64,000 nt of DNA from Vibrio hyugaensis (GCF_002906655.1 NZ_CP025794.1:124001-188000), one strand, 5' to 3'; shown: positions 34,902 through 43,969, counted from the stretch's first letter. Translations and numbers: made by a program. Notes: generated by a model from the letters alone, not told the origin.

Positions 34902-35417
34902 ATGAACAGAAGTCAGGTATACAAAGAAACAGGTATTTTTATCCTCTGGGGAATGTTCCTTATCTTAGCAATGAACTACTTCCCTAGTGTTTCAATAAAA
35001 CTGGATTCAATAATAAGTGAGAGTATTGCACATAAATCCATATTGCTGATCTTCGGTTTACTGTGCTTTGTTGTCGGTATCCATTTGCTGTGGAGAGGGA
35101 AGGGGGGAGAGGAAAGTAAAGGAAAATATTTTCAGTACATGGTAAATCCTGTGGCAAAAATATTATTTTCTTTTTCAAGTGCATATATTGGTATTCTTAT
35201 TGCTGGGATTCTATTTGGAATTAGTAAGCTGAGCTATTCATATACACTGCCAAAACTTAAGGTGCTTTTGGGATTGTGTCTGTTCGTTGAGATGGCTTTC
35301 TTTATACTTGTTAAGGTCCAGATCTGTAGCTTACTCAAAAGTTATCAAGTTAGGTGCTTTGGCTTTGGTTTATCGTTCATATGTTTCCCAATGTTATTTT
35401 GGCTAGTGTTAAGCTAG
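34902..35417 (+). CDS. Membrane protein, four to five spans
   Basis: 171 residues. Hydrophobic spans at about 11-27, 44-63, 86-107, 119-138 and 150-170; the loop between spans 2 and 3 is basic and polar (RGKGGEESKGKYFQY), so it is probably cytoplasmic. ATG after GCAGGTAGCAGTT. Alone in its cassette. No family recognised. Confidence 0.8.
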   Translation: MNRSQVYKETGIFILWGMFLILAMNYFPSVSIKLDSIISESIAHKSILLIFGLLCFVVGIHLLWRGKGGEESKGKYFQYMVNPVAKILFSFSSAYIGILIAGILFGISKLSYSYTLPKLKVLLGLCLFVEMAFFILVKVQICSLLKSYQVRCFGFGLSFICFPMLFWLVLS

Positions 35418-35418
35418 C

Positions 35419-35538
35419 TAACAAACTGTTTAAGAGCGATTCGCAACGCGTGGCATTTTTACTATGCGTTGGTTTTTGTGTTTAACGTGGTATGCGGGAG
35501 CTTCGGTATTGCGTTGCTCACACCTTAACAGGGCGTTA
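35419..35538 (+). repeat. attC site
   Basis: 120 bp. Arms CTGTTTAAG / CTTAACAGG pair. Confidence 0.95.
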
Positions 35539-35559
35539 AGTGTCAATTGGGGAAATATC

Positions 35560-36291
35560 ATGAATAACCCAGAAAATAGAAGTGACTTTTCACGATTTCT
35601 CGTGCATCTGACAAGGAATTCGAACGGATGTTCAGCGAAAAGTAACTTGATAAATATAATTAAAGATAAAACTATTGAGGCTCGCAATCACCATTGCTTG
35701 TTTAGCCCAAAGCTGAAAAATATGGATGTCAGCGATCGTCTGATCAAGAGCTTTAAGACGGTTTGCTTTACCGAAACACCTCTAGATCAACTCGAAAAGT
35801 TAACTTCCGATGAGTTCAAAAGGCAGAAACGGTTAAAGCCGTATGGTCTGGTTTTTTGGAGACATGCGATGCTAAAGCATGGTGCAAATCCCGCTATTTA
35901 TTTAAATGGTAAAGGAACAGGTTTGCGCGAATACTTGCTGCAGGAATTTGATAATCACTTCGATGGTGTCAAAACTGTAACGAAATTAAAACGACATAAT
36001 GATAACTATCAAGATATTCTCCATTACTACTCGTTAGTAAATGTCATGAACGAGAGCCATGATTTTTCTTGGGAAAGAGAATGGCGATATTCTGGTGATT
36101 TTCAGTTTAAATTTCATGAGCTGGTAGCAATTATTGCTGAAGATCCTGAGGGATTTCTTGAAGATTGTAGAAATGAATTAGGTCTGAGAAAATCCAAGGT
36201 TCTAAATCGCATTCCAATTATTGCACCTCATTGGTCTTACGAGGAAGTTGTGGAGGAGATGGCGATAAAAATATGGCAAAAAGACACTTAA
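35560..36291 (+). CDS. AbiGi-like abortive-infection family protein
   Basis: 243 residues. FLVHLTRNSNGCSAKSNLINIIKDKTIEAR, KTVCFTETPLDQLEKL, LKPYGLVFWRHAMLKHGANPAIYL and WEREWRYSGDF follow the order of conserved blocks I recall for AbiGi-type proteins of abortive infection systems, a match made from memory. AbiGi normally pairs with AbiGii, yet no second gene is present in this cassette. ATG after TTGGGGAAATATC; the 32-residue extension back through the attC was rejected. Confidence 0.7.
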   Translation: MNNPENRSDFSRFLVHLTRNSNGCSAKSNLINIIKDKTIEARNHHCLFSPKLKNMDVSDRLIKSFKTVCFTETPLDQLEKLTSDEFKRQKRLKPYGLVFWRHAMLKHGANPAIYLNGKGTGLREYLLQEFDNHFDGVKTVTKLKRHNDNYQDILHYYSLVNVMNESHDFSWEREWRYSGDFQFKFHELVAIIAEDPEGFLEDCRNELGLRKSKVLNRIPIIAPHWSYEEVVEEMAIKIWQKDT

Positions 36292-36408
36292 CAAACTGTT
36301 TAAGAGTGATTCGCAACGCGTGGCATTTTCACTATGCGTTGGTTTTAGTGTTTAAGGTGGTATGCGGTAGCTTCGGTATTGCGTTGCTCACACCTTAACA
36401 GGGCGTTA
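36289..36408 (+). repeat. attC site
   Basis: 120 bp. Arms CTGTTTAAG / CTTAACAGG pair. Confidence 0.95.
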
Positions 36409-36424
36409 TGTGCTTGGAGATCAA

Positions 36425-36793
36425 ATGATAAAACAGCCTCCTTACAAAGTTGAGTTTGGTCAATCAGGAGAAGTCCCTCCGGGGCACGTTGTTGCCATAG
36501 ATAAGACCTCAATAAAGTTAAGCAAGAGCAGTCGAGATGGCGATACAGATGGTCGTCTTGATGAGCTTCATCTCAATGGTGGGCTTGAATCAGAGGAAAC
36601 CAAACAGATGATGCTTGAGCTCAATAAGCAGGGTTTTGTGTTTGCTTACGACGATAAAGCTTATATTTCACCTAGCCATTTTATGAAGCAACTTTTATTG
36701 AGCGGTGACCTAAGAACATCATTCAAAGAAATCAGTTGGTCAAGCACAAAGCAATGGTGTCTTACAGAGTATGAATTTGAGCAACGCACATAA
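36425..36793 (+). CDS. Uncharacterised soluble protein
   Basis: 122 residues. ATG after TTGGAGATCAA; a GTG 15 bases earlier is also in frame but would start within the ribosome binding site region. The middle is rich in charged and polar residues (SKSSRDGDTDGRLDELHLNGGLESEETKQMMLELNKQ). No signal peptide, span or recognised family. Stop begins the attC. Confidence 0.72.
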   Translation: MIKQPPYKVEFGQSGEVPPGHVVAIDKTSIKLSKSSRDGDTDGRLDELHLNGGLESEETKQMMLELNKQGFVFAYDDKAYISPSHFMKQLLLSGDLRTSFKEISWSSTKQWCLTEYEFEQRT

Positions 36794-36910
36794 CAAACTG
36801 TTCAAGAGGGATTCGCAACGCGTGGCATTTTTACTATGCGTTGGTTTTAGTGATTAAGGTGGTATGCTGCAGCTTTGGTATTGCGTTGCTCACCCCTTAA
36901 CAGGGCGTTA
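36791..36910 (+). repeat. attC site
   Basis: 120 bp. Arms CTGTTCAAG / CTTAACAGG pair. Confidence 0.95.
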
Positions 36911-36925
36911 GGTGAAAGGCTAAAT

Positions 36926-37567
36926 ATGAACTCCGATTGTGAAAGGTTGACTATGAATGATTTGACTCCATTTTTAACGAAATTATTCGAAATCATAGCT
37001 ATAGATATTGAGCACCTTAATCAGTATTTAAAGCCACATGAGAAAGAGTATCTCAATAGAAACTTAGTATCTATGGAAGCGCTAAATGATGACCTATATT
37101 CAAGTGAGCTTAGTGATAATTTAGAGGTGCTGGTAAATTTTTTAGTTCAACATGCAGATGATATTGGGCAGCTGTGGCAAGACAATGATAAAAAAGAACT
37201 CCTAGTCGATTTGTATATATCTGGCACGATCTCCGGCGAATATGACTGCTTTCATTTTGACTTGTCTAAATTTTCTCACTCCTATATATCAAGCGACCAG
37301 CAGTTGACATTGTATCGCATTGGGCGTGTTGGCGAGACTGTGAGCAATGTCGGTAATTCATGGTCTTATGATGCTACAGGGTTAAAAGCTTATGCTCAGT
37401 TTGTCTCAGGGTTGGCGAGTCGTCCGGTCTTCTCGATGCAAGTACATGATTCAGAGGTATTGTGCAAAGGTCAATCTAAGGAAAGTGAGCTGATTTTGAA
37501 AAAAGGCTTTACAGCGGATAGCATTAAATTAATTAGCACAGAAGAGCGTCAGGAAATTGGTGTGTAG
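36926..37567 (+). CDS. Possible ADP-ribosyltransferase-like protein
   Basis: 213 residues. The first 110 are helical and acidic. The C-terminal half shows the spacing of an R-S-E ADP-ribosyltransferase fold: LYRIGR (R131), GNSWSYDATGLKAYAQF (S145-W-S147) and KESELILKKGF (E186-S-E188). The last is the ExE pattern seen in arginine-modifying enzymes. These three blocks in this order are suggestive, but the family match is my inference. A second ATG (36953) is equally well placed behind GAAAGG. No partner gene in the cassette. Confidence 0.65.
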   Translation: MNSDCERLTMNDLTPFLTKLFEIIAIDIEHLNQYLKPHEKEYLNRNLVSMEALNDDLYSSELSDNLEVLVNFLVQHADDIGQLWQDNDKKELLVDLYISGTISGEYDCFHFDLSKFSHSYISSDQQLTLYRIGRVGETVSNVGNSWSYDATGLKAYAQFVSGLASRPVFSMQVHDSEVLCKGQSKESELILKKGFTADSIKLISTEERQEIGV

Positions 37568-37577
37568 TAAATTCACC

Positions 37578-37699
37578 TAACAAAGCGTTTAAGACAGATT
37601 CCCAACGCATGGCATTTTTCATTCCATCGTTGGGTTTTGTGTTTACGGTGGTATGGTTAGGTTTAGTGGTAGCGTTGCTCACTACTTAACGCGGCGTTA
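37578..37699 (+). repeat. attC site
   Basis: 122 bp. Arms GCGTTTAAG / CTTAACGCGG pair; centre like the site at 12196. Confidence 0.95.
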
Positions 37700-38198
37700 G
37701 TCGCCAGAAAAAGCTAGCAATCAAAATCATGTTTCTAAGCTTAAAATTTGGCTGATGATTGTTTGCTATACAGGGTCTTCATCGATGGTCCAAACTCATT
37801 TTCAGCTGTTTTAAGTCCAAAGTTTTGCAAGTGTCCAAGCGGTTTTTTGTTCTTTGGTGCTGACAGAAAAGGGCAATCGAGCGTCTGTTTTTGGTTGCGA
37901 CTCCGCTCAGTGAGTTTGCTGGTTCAAAAGCTAATTTATTCGCTGAAAGAACGTTTTCTCTGGTGTGGTAAGTTCCACGTGGTTTCAGTGACTTTGTTGA
38001 AAGTCCGCACTGTGAGATTGGCTTTCCAAAGGCGCTTTTTGGTGTTGCCAGTCCGTTTTCTACGGCGTTGTTTGTTCCAAGTGGTTTCATTGACTAGCCG
38101 CTTTGAGACTACGCCTGAATTAAGTGCATCAAAGCATATAAAGTTTGTTGTTCGCAAAGTTTAGTTCGGCTCAAAATTGTCGCTCGGTGCCTCGCGAT
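37697..38198. other. Family B cassette, copy 5
   Basis: First 90 bases match copy 1 closely, the rest is nearer copy 3. Plus and minus frames are open over 100 to 138 codons but without ribosome binding sites. Confidence 0.72.
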
Positions 38199-38318
38199 TA
38201 ACAAACTGCTTAAGAGGGATTCGCAACGCGTGGCATTTTTACTATGCGTTGAATTTAGTGATTAAGGTGGTTTGCGGCGGCTTGGGTATTGCGTTGCTCA
38301 CCCCTTAGCAGAGCGTTA
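38199..38318 (+). repeat. attC site
   Basis: 120 bp. Arms CTGCTTAAG / CTTAGCAG pair, but the end is GAGCGTTA instead of GGGCGTTA. Confidence 0.92.
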
Positions 38319-38356
38319 TACACATATCACTGTAGCGTCCGTGCTACATATAGAAT

Positions 38357-39466
38357 TTAAGGTAATTCTGTCTTACTAAAAATTGTGTACTCGCCAAAGT
38401 CGTGCTGAAGCCCCTCTTGATAATCAACATCAATATTCTCATAAGGATTGATGATTTTTTTTAAGTGCCTTTTGAACTTAAAGACTCGAGAATCCCACCA
38501 AGTCGGTGAAATGTATATATTCTCAAAAGTATAAAATGCGAAATTAATTAGTGCTTTAGCTTTTACAGGCGCTTCTAAAGAATCAAAGGACTTAATAAAT
38601 TTTTCGCAACTATCATGGCTATCGTTTAACCATCCAAATAGCGCGTAAGTTTTCCCGTTGTCTGAAAATATCGAGCATGAGATTAGGTCTAATGTCTTTC
38701 CCAAATCCATAAGATCTTGGAGCTTATTGCCATTAAAATCCACATCAGGGGTAAAACTGCCACTGCATTGAACCGGTAAAATTTCGTTGAAAACGATTAC
38801 ATAACTATTGAACGTTGAGTAGTCTTTACTAAGTAAGCATTTATCATATGCAATTTTGTGTGTTGTTGTATCTCTTAGACCTACTTGTGTCATTAATGCA
38901 TGCTGAAAGGCGAAAGCTTGTGTTTGAAATTGCTCGTCTATTGATTTGCCACGGTCTGCTTCTTTAAATAATTCCGTGATCTCAGACTGACCTTGTTTAG
39001 CGTGAAACTCTCTCGCAATGGAACGATAGCAAATTAAAAAATTTTGTTCATCGGTTTGAACATAAGGAGAATCTTCAAAGCATGAAAACAGACTTTTATC
39101 ATGGTATCCACAAAAGCCAGTGAATGTTGAAGCCTTGTTAATACCGATAGGCTCTGGCTCAAAGACTCCTTTTGTTTTGTCCAGTTTCATGACCGATGGT
39201 ACAAAACCATATACATGGCTATCTTTCGCTATTTTGGCAAGGGAGCCGCTTTTCGATACTGTGTGAGCATTAATTATTTTGCCTTTACAATCAGTTTGCA
39301 TTGCTTCCGGGCATGAACAATACTTTTTGCCACTTGCAGCTCTAAGTGCTTTGTCGGTTTCCCATAACTCGAAAGGTTTTTCGTCGTGCCGAGCTAAATG
39401 GCAATCTATATACAGTTTTCCAGAACCGCACCAACAATGTTCGTCATTTTTAATTTGTTCTTCCAT
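38357..39466 (-). CDS. SEC-C motif protein with an HNH-like cysteine/histidine core
   Basis: 369 residues, reading against the array. Residues about 11-23 (CWCGSGKLYIDCH) form a SEC-C zinc motif. A second Cys/His cluster follows: CSCPEAMQTDCKGKIINAHTVSKSGSL and FTGFCGYHDKSLFSC, the arrangement of an HNH-type treble-clef nuclease (AH.. then CxxHD). The last 200 residues are of unknown fold. ATG on the minus strand follows GTGAGAACTCT; a longer frame to 39526 was rejected. The protein may cut nucleic acid; this is inferred from the cysteine pattern. Confidence 0.8.
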   Translation of the reverse strand: MEEQIKNDEHCWCGSGKLYIDCHLARHDEKPFELWETDKALRAASGKKYCSCPEAMQTDCKGKIINAHTVSKSGSLAKIAKDSHVYGFVPSVMKLDKTKGVFEPEPIGINKASTFTGFCGYHDKSLFSCFEDSPYVQTDEQNFLICYRSIAREFHAKQGQSEITELFKEADRGKSIDEQFQTQAFAFQHALMTQVGLRDTTTHKIAYDKCLLSKDYSTFNSYVIVFNEILPVQCSGSFTPDVDFNGNKLQDLMDLGKTLDLISCSIFSDNGKTYALFGWLNDSHDSCEKFIKSFDSLEAPVKAKALINFAFYTFENIYISPTWWDSRVFKFKRHLKKIINPYENIDVDYQEGLQHDFGEYTIFSKTELP

Positions 39467-39511
39467 AGAGTTCTCACTATAACTAAGCGTATCTCTCAAT
39501 GTATATGTGTA

Positions 39512-39633
39512 TAACAAAGCGTTCAAGACGGATTCTCAACGCTTGGCATTTTTAGCTTACTTTTGCTTAAGTGTTTATGTCACAATGGTTTAGGCAGGGT
39601 GGTAGGCGTTGCTCACCACTTAACGCGGCGTTA
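39512..39633 (+). repeat. attC site
   Basis: 122 bp. Arms GCGTTCAAG / CTTAACGCGG pair. Confidence 0.95.
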
Positions 39634-39710
39634 TACCACTATGTGAGAAACTGAGTTTCTGCATACAAGAAAGTAGTTTACGATTCGGCTTTTTTGAAGC
39701 GGTTCTATAT

Positions 39711-40172
39711 ATGTCGTATGCAGTTAAAGTTGAAGCTCTTGCTAAATCTATTCTAGTTCTTGTTGATGGTGGAGTTGATGATTCTCATTGTTATCGCAAT
39801 TTAGTTGATAATTTGTATGCGTATCGTGTTGGTGCAGTAAATGGGACAGGTAAGTGGGATACAAGGAAGATAAAAGAGCAATGCCAATGGACAATCTCAG
39901 CTCGAAATAGCGACAAAGTTGAGAAAGAGCATGTTGTGCCCATGGCTGAGGTTGTGCGCATCTTACTATCGTTAAAAAATCCCCAAATCTCTGATGTTTA
40001 TGATGTTATCGACAATTACTGTGTCTACTGTATTGTCACACCGAAAGAGCATAGTATTTTGAATTTAAAATACCAAAGAAAAATGCCATCAGAGTTCTGG
40101 GACAGTAACAGTGACTACTATATGGATGCTTGGGCAAGATACAAGTTGTCTGGTTTAGAGGTCATGTTTTAG
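39711..40172 (+). CDS. Uncharacterised protein, possibly HNH-like
   Basis: 153 residues, soluble. VEKEHVVPMAEVVRILLSL and YCIVTPKEHSILNLKYQRKMP recall a group of bacterial proteins with an EHxxP motif and a C-terminal TxxEH, possibly nuclease-like, but I cannot name the family. The start lacks a clear ribosome binding site. A short inverted repeat AGAAACTGAGTTTCT lies in the 75-base leader (39646-39660). Alone in its cassette. Confidence 0.7.
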   Translation: MSYAVKVEALAKSILVLVDGGVDDSHCYRNLVDNLYAYRVGAVNGTGKWDTRKIKEQCQWTISARNSDKVEKEHVVPMAEVVRILLSLKNPQISDVYDVIDNYCVYCIVTPKEHSILNLKYQRKMPSEFWDSNSDYYMDAWARYKLSGLEVMF

Positions 40173-40180
40173 TCGTGGTA

Positions 40181-40300
40181 TAACAAACTGTTTAAGAGTG
40201 ATTCGCAACGCGTGGCATTTTCACCATGCGTTGGTTTAAGTGATTAAGGTGGTATGCGGCGGCATCGGTATTGCGTTGCTCACACCTTAATGCGGCGTTA
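40181..40300 (+). repeat. attC site, hybrid arms
   Basis: 120 bp. The 5' arm CTGTTTAAG belongs with CTTAACAGG, but the 3' arm is CTTAATGCGG, so the outer arms do not pair fully. Confidence 0.9.
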
Positions 40301-40727
40301 GTACGGGTTTGACATCAAAGGTCATCAGTTTTGGTGTTTATCTGTTTTGGCGCTTGTCTTTACACCTTTCAGTTTGTACCTTTCACGTTCTTTCCGGTGG
40401 CACTGTATGCGGAGTGTTTGCTTTGATTTCATCGTTTACGGTTTCTAACTCTTAGCCTATTTCTTTGGTGCTTCTTCATTTTTGTGGCGGCTTCTGAGTG
40501 AATCTTGGTTGCTATTGGTGCTGCCGTCGGAGTGCGAGGATCGAATCCCTTTCTAATTTGAAGTGAGTGAAAGTAGGGGAGTTCAGTGCATTTTTCTTCT
40601 AGCCAACTCTCGTCTCTTAATCGAGTTTAAGTTTTGTAGCTGCCCGTCTCACTTCAGTGTTCAAAGCCTTTCATATCATGCCACTTTTCAATATCTTGGA
40701 GCGCATAAATAGAAGTAGCGCATGTAC
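40298..40727. other. Family A cassette, copy 9
   Basis: Minus-strand basic tail in frame (GFDPRTPTAAPIATKIHSEAATKMKKHQ..). Both attC sites flanking this copy are hybrids. No supported gene. Confidence 0.7.
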
Positions 40728-40847
40728 TAACAAATTGCTTAAGAGTGATTCGTAACGCGTGGCATTTTTACTATACGTTGCGTTTAGTGCTTAGGGTGGT
40801 ATGCGGCGGCTTTGGTATTGCGTTGCTCACACCTAAACAGGGCGTTA
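40728..40847 (+). repeat. attC site, hybrid arms
   Basis: 120 bp. 5' arm TTGCTTAAG is the family A type, but the 3' half (CCTAAACAGGGCGTTA) belongs to the common CTG type with one extra change. Confidence 0.9.
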
Positions 40848-41224
40848 GTCGCCAGAAAAAGCTAGCAATCAAAATCATGTTTCTAAGCTCAAAATTTGGC
40901 TGATAATTGTTTGGTACACAGGTTCATCGTCGATGGTCCAAACCCAGTTTCAGCTAATTGTCCTAGCGGTTGTTTTGTTCTTTGGTGCTGACGGAGCGGG
41001 GCAACCGAGAGTCTGTTTTTGGTTGAAAATCCGCACTGTGAGATTAGTTTTCCAAAAGTGCTTTTTGGTGTTGTTAGTCCGTTTTCTGTGGCGTCGCTTG
41101 TTCCAAGTGGTTTCATTGAGCAGGTGCTTTGAGACTACGCCTGACTTAAGTGCATCAAAACACATAAAGTTTGTTGTTCGCAAAGTTTAGTTCGGCTTAA
41201 AATTGTCGCTCGGTGCCTCGCGAC
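40845..41224. other. Family B cassette, copy 6 (internally deleted)
   Basis: Shorter than other B copies by about 120 bases: the middle, from the GGTTGCAACTC region to the AAAGTCCGC block, is missing, joining TTTTTGGTTG to AAAATCCGCACTG. No supported gene. Confidence 0.72.
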
Positions 41225-41344
41225 TAACAAACTGCTCAAGAGGGATTCGCAACGCGTGGCATTTTTACTATGCGTTGGTTTAGGTGATTAAGGTGGTATG
41301 CGGCGACATCGGTATTGCGTTGCTCACCCCTTAACAGAGTGTTA
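41225..41344 (+). repeat. attC site, degenerate 3' arm
   Basis: 120 bp. 5' arm CTGCTCAAG; 3' arm CTTAACAGAGTGTTA departs from GGGCGTTA at two positions and mismatches the 5' arm. Confidence 0.88.
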
Positions 41345-41362
41345 TAACACAGAATCAACTTC

Positions 41363-41409
41363 TTGCTCAAAATGGTCAATTGAACTATTATCTGTACGTT
41401 ATTTTGTAC
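41363..41409 (+). promoter_or_regulatory. Promoter of the second Phd/ParE pair
   Basis: -35 TTGCTC at 41363-41368 and -10 TATTAT at 41386-41391 with a 17-base spacer. A possible operator with half sites GTAC lies just downstream (41394-41409). Confidence 0.65.
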
Positions 41410-41424
41410 TAATTGGAGTTCAAT

Positions 41425-41706
41425 ATGAGTCGTATTCATTTCGATCAAGATATTCAGCCTTTGTCTGAGTTTCGTGCTGGTGTAGCTTCATACATCAAAC
41501 AAATTAATGAGACTCGTCGTCCATTGGTTATTACGCAACGTGGTAAAGGTGTTGCTGTCGTTCTTGATGTTGCTGAGTATGAAGCAATGCAAGAGAAAAT
41601 CGAATTACTGGAAGAAATGCGCACAGCAGAAGCTCAATTAGCTTCTGGTCTTGGTGTTTCCAATGATGATGCGCGTGCCCAAGTACTGGGGCGCATTAAG
41701 AAATGA
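41425..41706 (+). CDS. Phd/YefM family antitoxin
   Basis: 93 residues. FRAGVASYIKQINETRRPLVITQRGKGVAVVLDVAEYEAMQEKIELLEEM is a Phd-type fold; the charged C-terminal helix is the toxin-binding part. It overlaps the ParE gene by four bases (ATGA). ATG after TTGGAGTTCAAT; an in-frame ATG 12 bases upstream (MEFNM) lies in the ribosome binding site region. Own promoter upstream. Confidence 0.92.
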   Translation: MSRIHFDQDIQPLSEFRAGVASYIKQINETRRPLVITQRGKGVAVVLDVAEYEAMQEKIELLEEMRTAEAQLASGLGVSNDDARAQVLGRIKK

Positions 41707-41990
41707 AAGTCGTCTGGTCTCCATTAGCGCTTCAGAAGCTAGGTGATGCAGCGGAGTTTATTTCTTTGGATAATCCACCTGTGGCAGAAAAGTGGGTAAA
41801 CGAAGTTTTTGATAAAACTGAACTACTTGGAAGTATGCCTGAAATGGGGCGGTTTGTTCCTGAAATTCCCCATACGAACTATCGAGAAATCATCTTTGGT
41901 CACTATCGTATTATCTACAGCTTAAGCCACGAAATTCGCGTACTAACAGTTCGTAATTGTCGTCAAATTTTGTCGGAAGATGACGTGTAA
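41703..41990 (+). CDS. RelE/ParE superfamily toxin
   Basis: 95 residues. VVWSPLALQKLGDAAEFISLDNPPVAEKWVNEVFDKTELLGSMPEMGRFVPEI and YREIIFGHYRIIYSLSHEIRVLTVRN are the standard ParE blocks. Different from the ParE at 24279. The pair is one of the last intact modules before the array end, where it could help keep the terminus. Confidence 0.92.
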   Translation: MKVVWSPLALQKLGDAAEFISLDNPPVAEKWVNEVFDKTELLGSMPEMGRFVPEIPHTNYREIIFGHYRIIYSLSHEIRVLTVRNCRQILSEDDV

Positions 41991-41999
41991 ACTGTGTTA

Positions 42000-42108
42000 T
42001 AACAAACTGTTCAAGAGTGATTCGCAACGCGTGGCATTTTTACTATACGTTGGCTCAAGTGATTAAGGTTGTATGCGGTGGCATCGGTATTGCGTTGCTA
42101 GGGCGTTA
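42000..42108 (+). repeat. attC site, 11-bp deletion
   Basis: 109 bp. The 3' side reads GCGTTGCTAGGGCGTTA: the CACACCTTAAC segment that should pair with the 5' arm is gone, so recombination here should be lost. Confidence 0.9.
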
Positions 42109-42166
42109 GGTGATTTCTCATAACTTAGCCTCCGAACCTCAAAATTAAGGCTCGAAGGCTAGGGAA

Positions 42167-42677
42167 CTATAGTTGACCTAAGTCGATTTTCTTCGCAATG
42201 TCTTCCATCGTGTCGATCATTCCGTGCTTAAAAAGTAATGCATCTGTAAATGTGTAAGATTTAGCTAACCCGATATAGTCATCAATGCGGTCTAAAGTAA
42301 TAAATGAATATCCACAGCTACCATTACCATCTGCATCAAAAGCGCGACCAAGTTTTAATAGCTCACCATCAATGAGTCCTTCGCTGTTGAATGTACCTTT
42401 GGCTAAACCACCTTCGGCATCGGTTTTAAAAAACTTACCTTCTAAGGTGTCTAAAAACCACTGTAAGCCTTGTTTTGGAAATTCTATTTGATAGTGGAGC
42501 CACTTACTTTTATCTGTTCTTTTATTCGTAAAGTACGTTGTGTTGCAGATAATTATATGGTCACCAACCAACAAAAAAGTAATAGGTTTTCGTTGGTTTT
42601 CTGTCATCAGGCAAAGTTGCAATCAGGTTAGGGTGGCTTGCTACAGTGAGTGGGTCAATATCTATAAACTTCTTCAT
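42167..42677 (-). pseudogene. Frameshifted copy of the PAAR partner gene
   Basis: From the ATG (MKKFIDIDPLTVASHPNLIATLPD) the frame matches the intact partner gene at 29617, then shifts near 42600 and continues in another frame (FLLVGDHIIICNTTYFTNKRTDKSKWLHYQIEFPKQGLQWF.. KKIDLGQL). About 75% identical to the intact gene by eye. The last 140 codons are open and might still be translated from an internal start. Confidence 0.85.
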
Positions 42678-43740
42678 CTGTCGTCTCCTTTCCCGATATC
42701 GATCCTCATAATGGCTCCTTCTTGTTCCAATTTGCCAAGTGTTTGTGGGTTTTTATCCCATGTATATGTTTCACAAGGACCGTACTCCAGTTTATTATCA
42801 ATACGACCAAAAGGTGTTTCTTCATATTTTATGCTATTGTCTTTGGTTATGCCGTTACCAAGAAAATGTTCGTTTGCTCCCAACCGTTGTTGTATCTGAC
42901 TCCTAACCGCTAACGTTTTTGCCTGACTAGGTGTGGAGTCAAGTTCTTGACAGTATTCTATATATTGGTCTTTGTCGCTCAGTTCAATCCCATCCTGCTT
43001 CGATGAAGCTACCACCTGTTCATAGTCTCGACTGAACTCTGGTGTCATGCATATCGCCGATTTCATTAGCTTTTTGGTGGTCAATGAGCAATATGGTGTA
43101 TTCACAGCCTGGTTTATATTCAATTCCTACGGCATTGCAGATAGCTTCTGGGTCAGTGTCTCCGTGTTCAGCTTGAGTGAATGTGGTTGTCCAGTATCGT
43201 CCGACGTTACCCTCAGATGGTGGTCCAATACAATCATCATCTTTAGCATACTTGGATTGGGTGATACGAAAAAGTAGTGGCTCATCTAACCCTTTCTGGA
43301 GAATCTCTCTTTTGTCAGCAGTAGAGTAAGCAGAGCCAGGTAAAGCTGCGCCACCTTCACGTGCTGCGTCTACATAAGGTTTGGCTTCTGCCAAGCGCTG
43401 TTTTGCTTCTTCATAAGTTTTAGGTGGTGGTTGTTTATCGGCACGATATTTATCACCAATTAAGACAGTGGGGTTGCCAATGACAATCTTGCCTCCGTGA
43501 CTCGTTGAGTCTCCCATTCGTGCGGCGGGTTTACCGTTAATAAGTACGGAGCCAGAGCCTTGGCTTATGGAATCAGGTGGACCGACACAGATGAGGCGGT
43601 CGCCTTTTCGAGCCGCAGGTAAGTCAGAAATTTTTACATTGAGTGAGCCAACGACTACAGGGCCGCCCACATGCGGAACTTTAGCGGTAACTTTGGGGCA
43701 GATGTGCATTGATAGTTAATGTTGCAGCGGGTTTTCCCAT
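42674..43740 (-). pseudogene. Broken PAAR-domain gene (second copy)
   Basis: Homologous along its whole length to 30113-31285. Lesions seen by comparison: one inserted base 30 or so bases after the ATG (CATTAACTATCAATG for CATTAACATCAATG), and a 95-base deletion (between the bases matching 30497 and 30591 of the intact copy) that joins GDMH directly to CMTPEFSR out of frame, possibly through the short repeat CAT. The PAAR domain alone (from MHICPK at 43709) remains open for 229 codons. Confidence 0.88.
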
Positions 43741-43832
43741 GACAATTCCTTTTTGTGGGTTAGATTGCATATATTAATCCTGATAAGACAACTATATTCT
43801 GGAACTGGTGTAATATTTGGAGTCACATCACC

Positions 43833-43952
43833 TAACAAAGCATTTAAGAGTGATTTGTAACGCGTGGCAATTTTACTGTGCGTTGGTTTAAGTGATTAAG
43901 GTGGTATGCAGTAGCATCGGTGTTGCGTTACTCACACCTTAACAAGGCGTTA
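43833..43952 (+). repeat. attC site, hybrid arms
   Basis: 120 bp. 5' arm GCATTTAAG belongs with CTTAATGCGG, but the 3' arm is CTTAACAAGG. Confidence 0.9.
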
Positions 43953-43969
43953 TGCAGCTAGGAGGAAAT

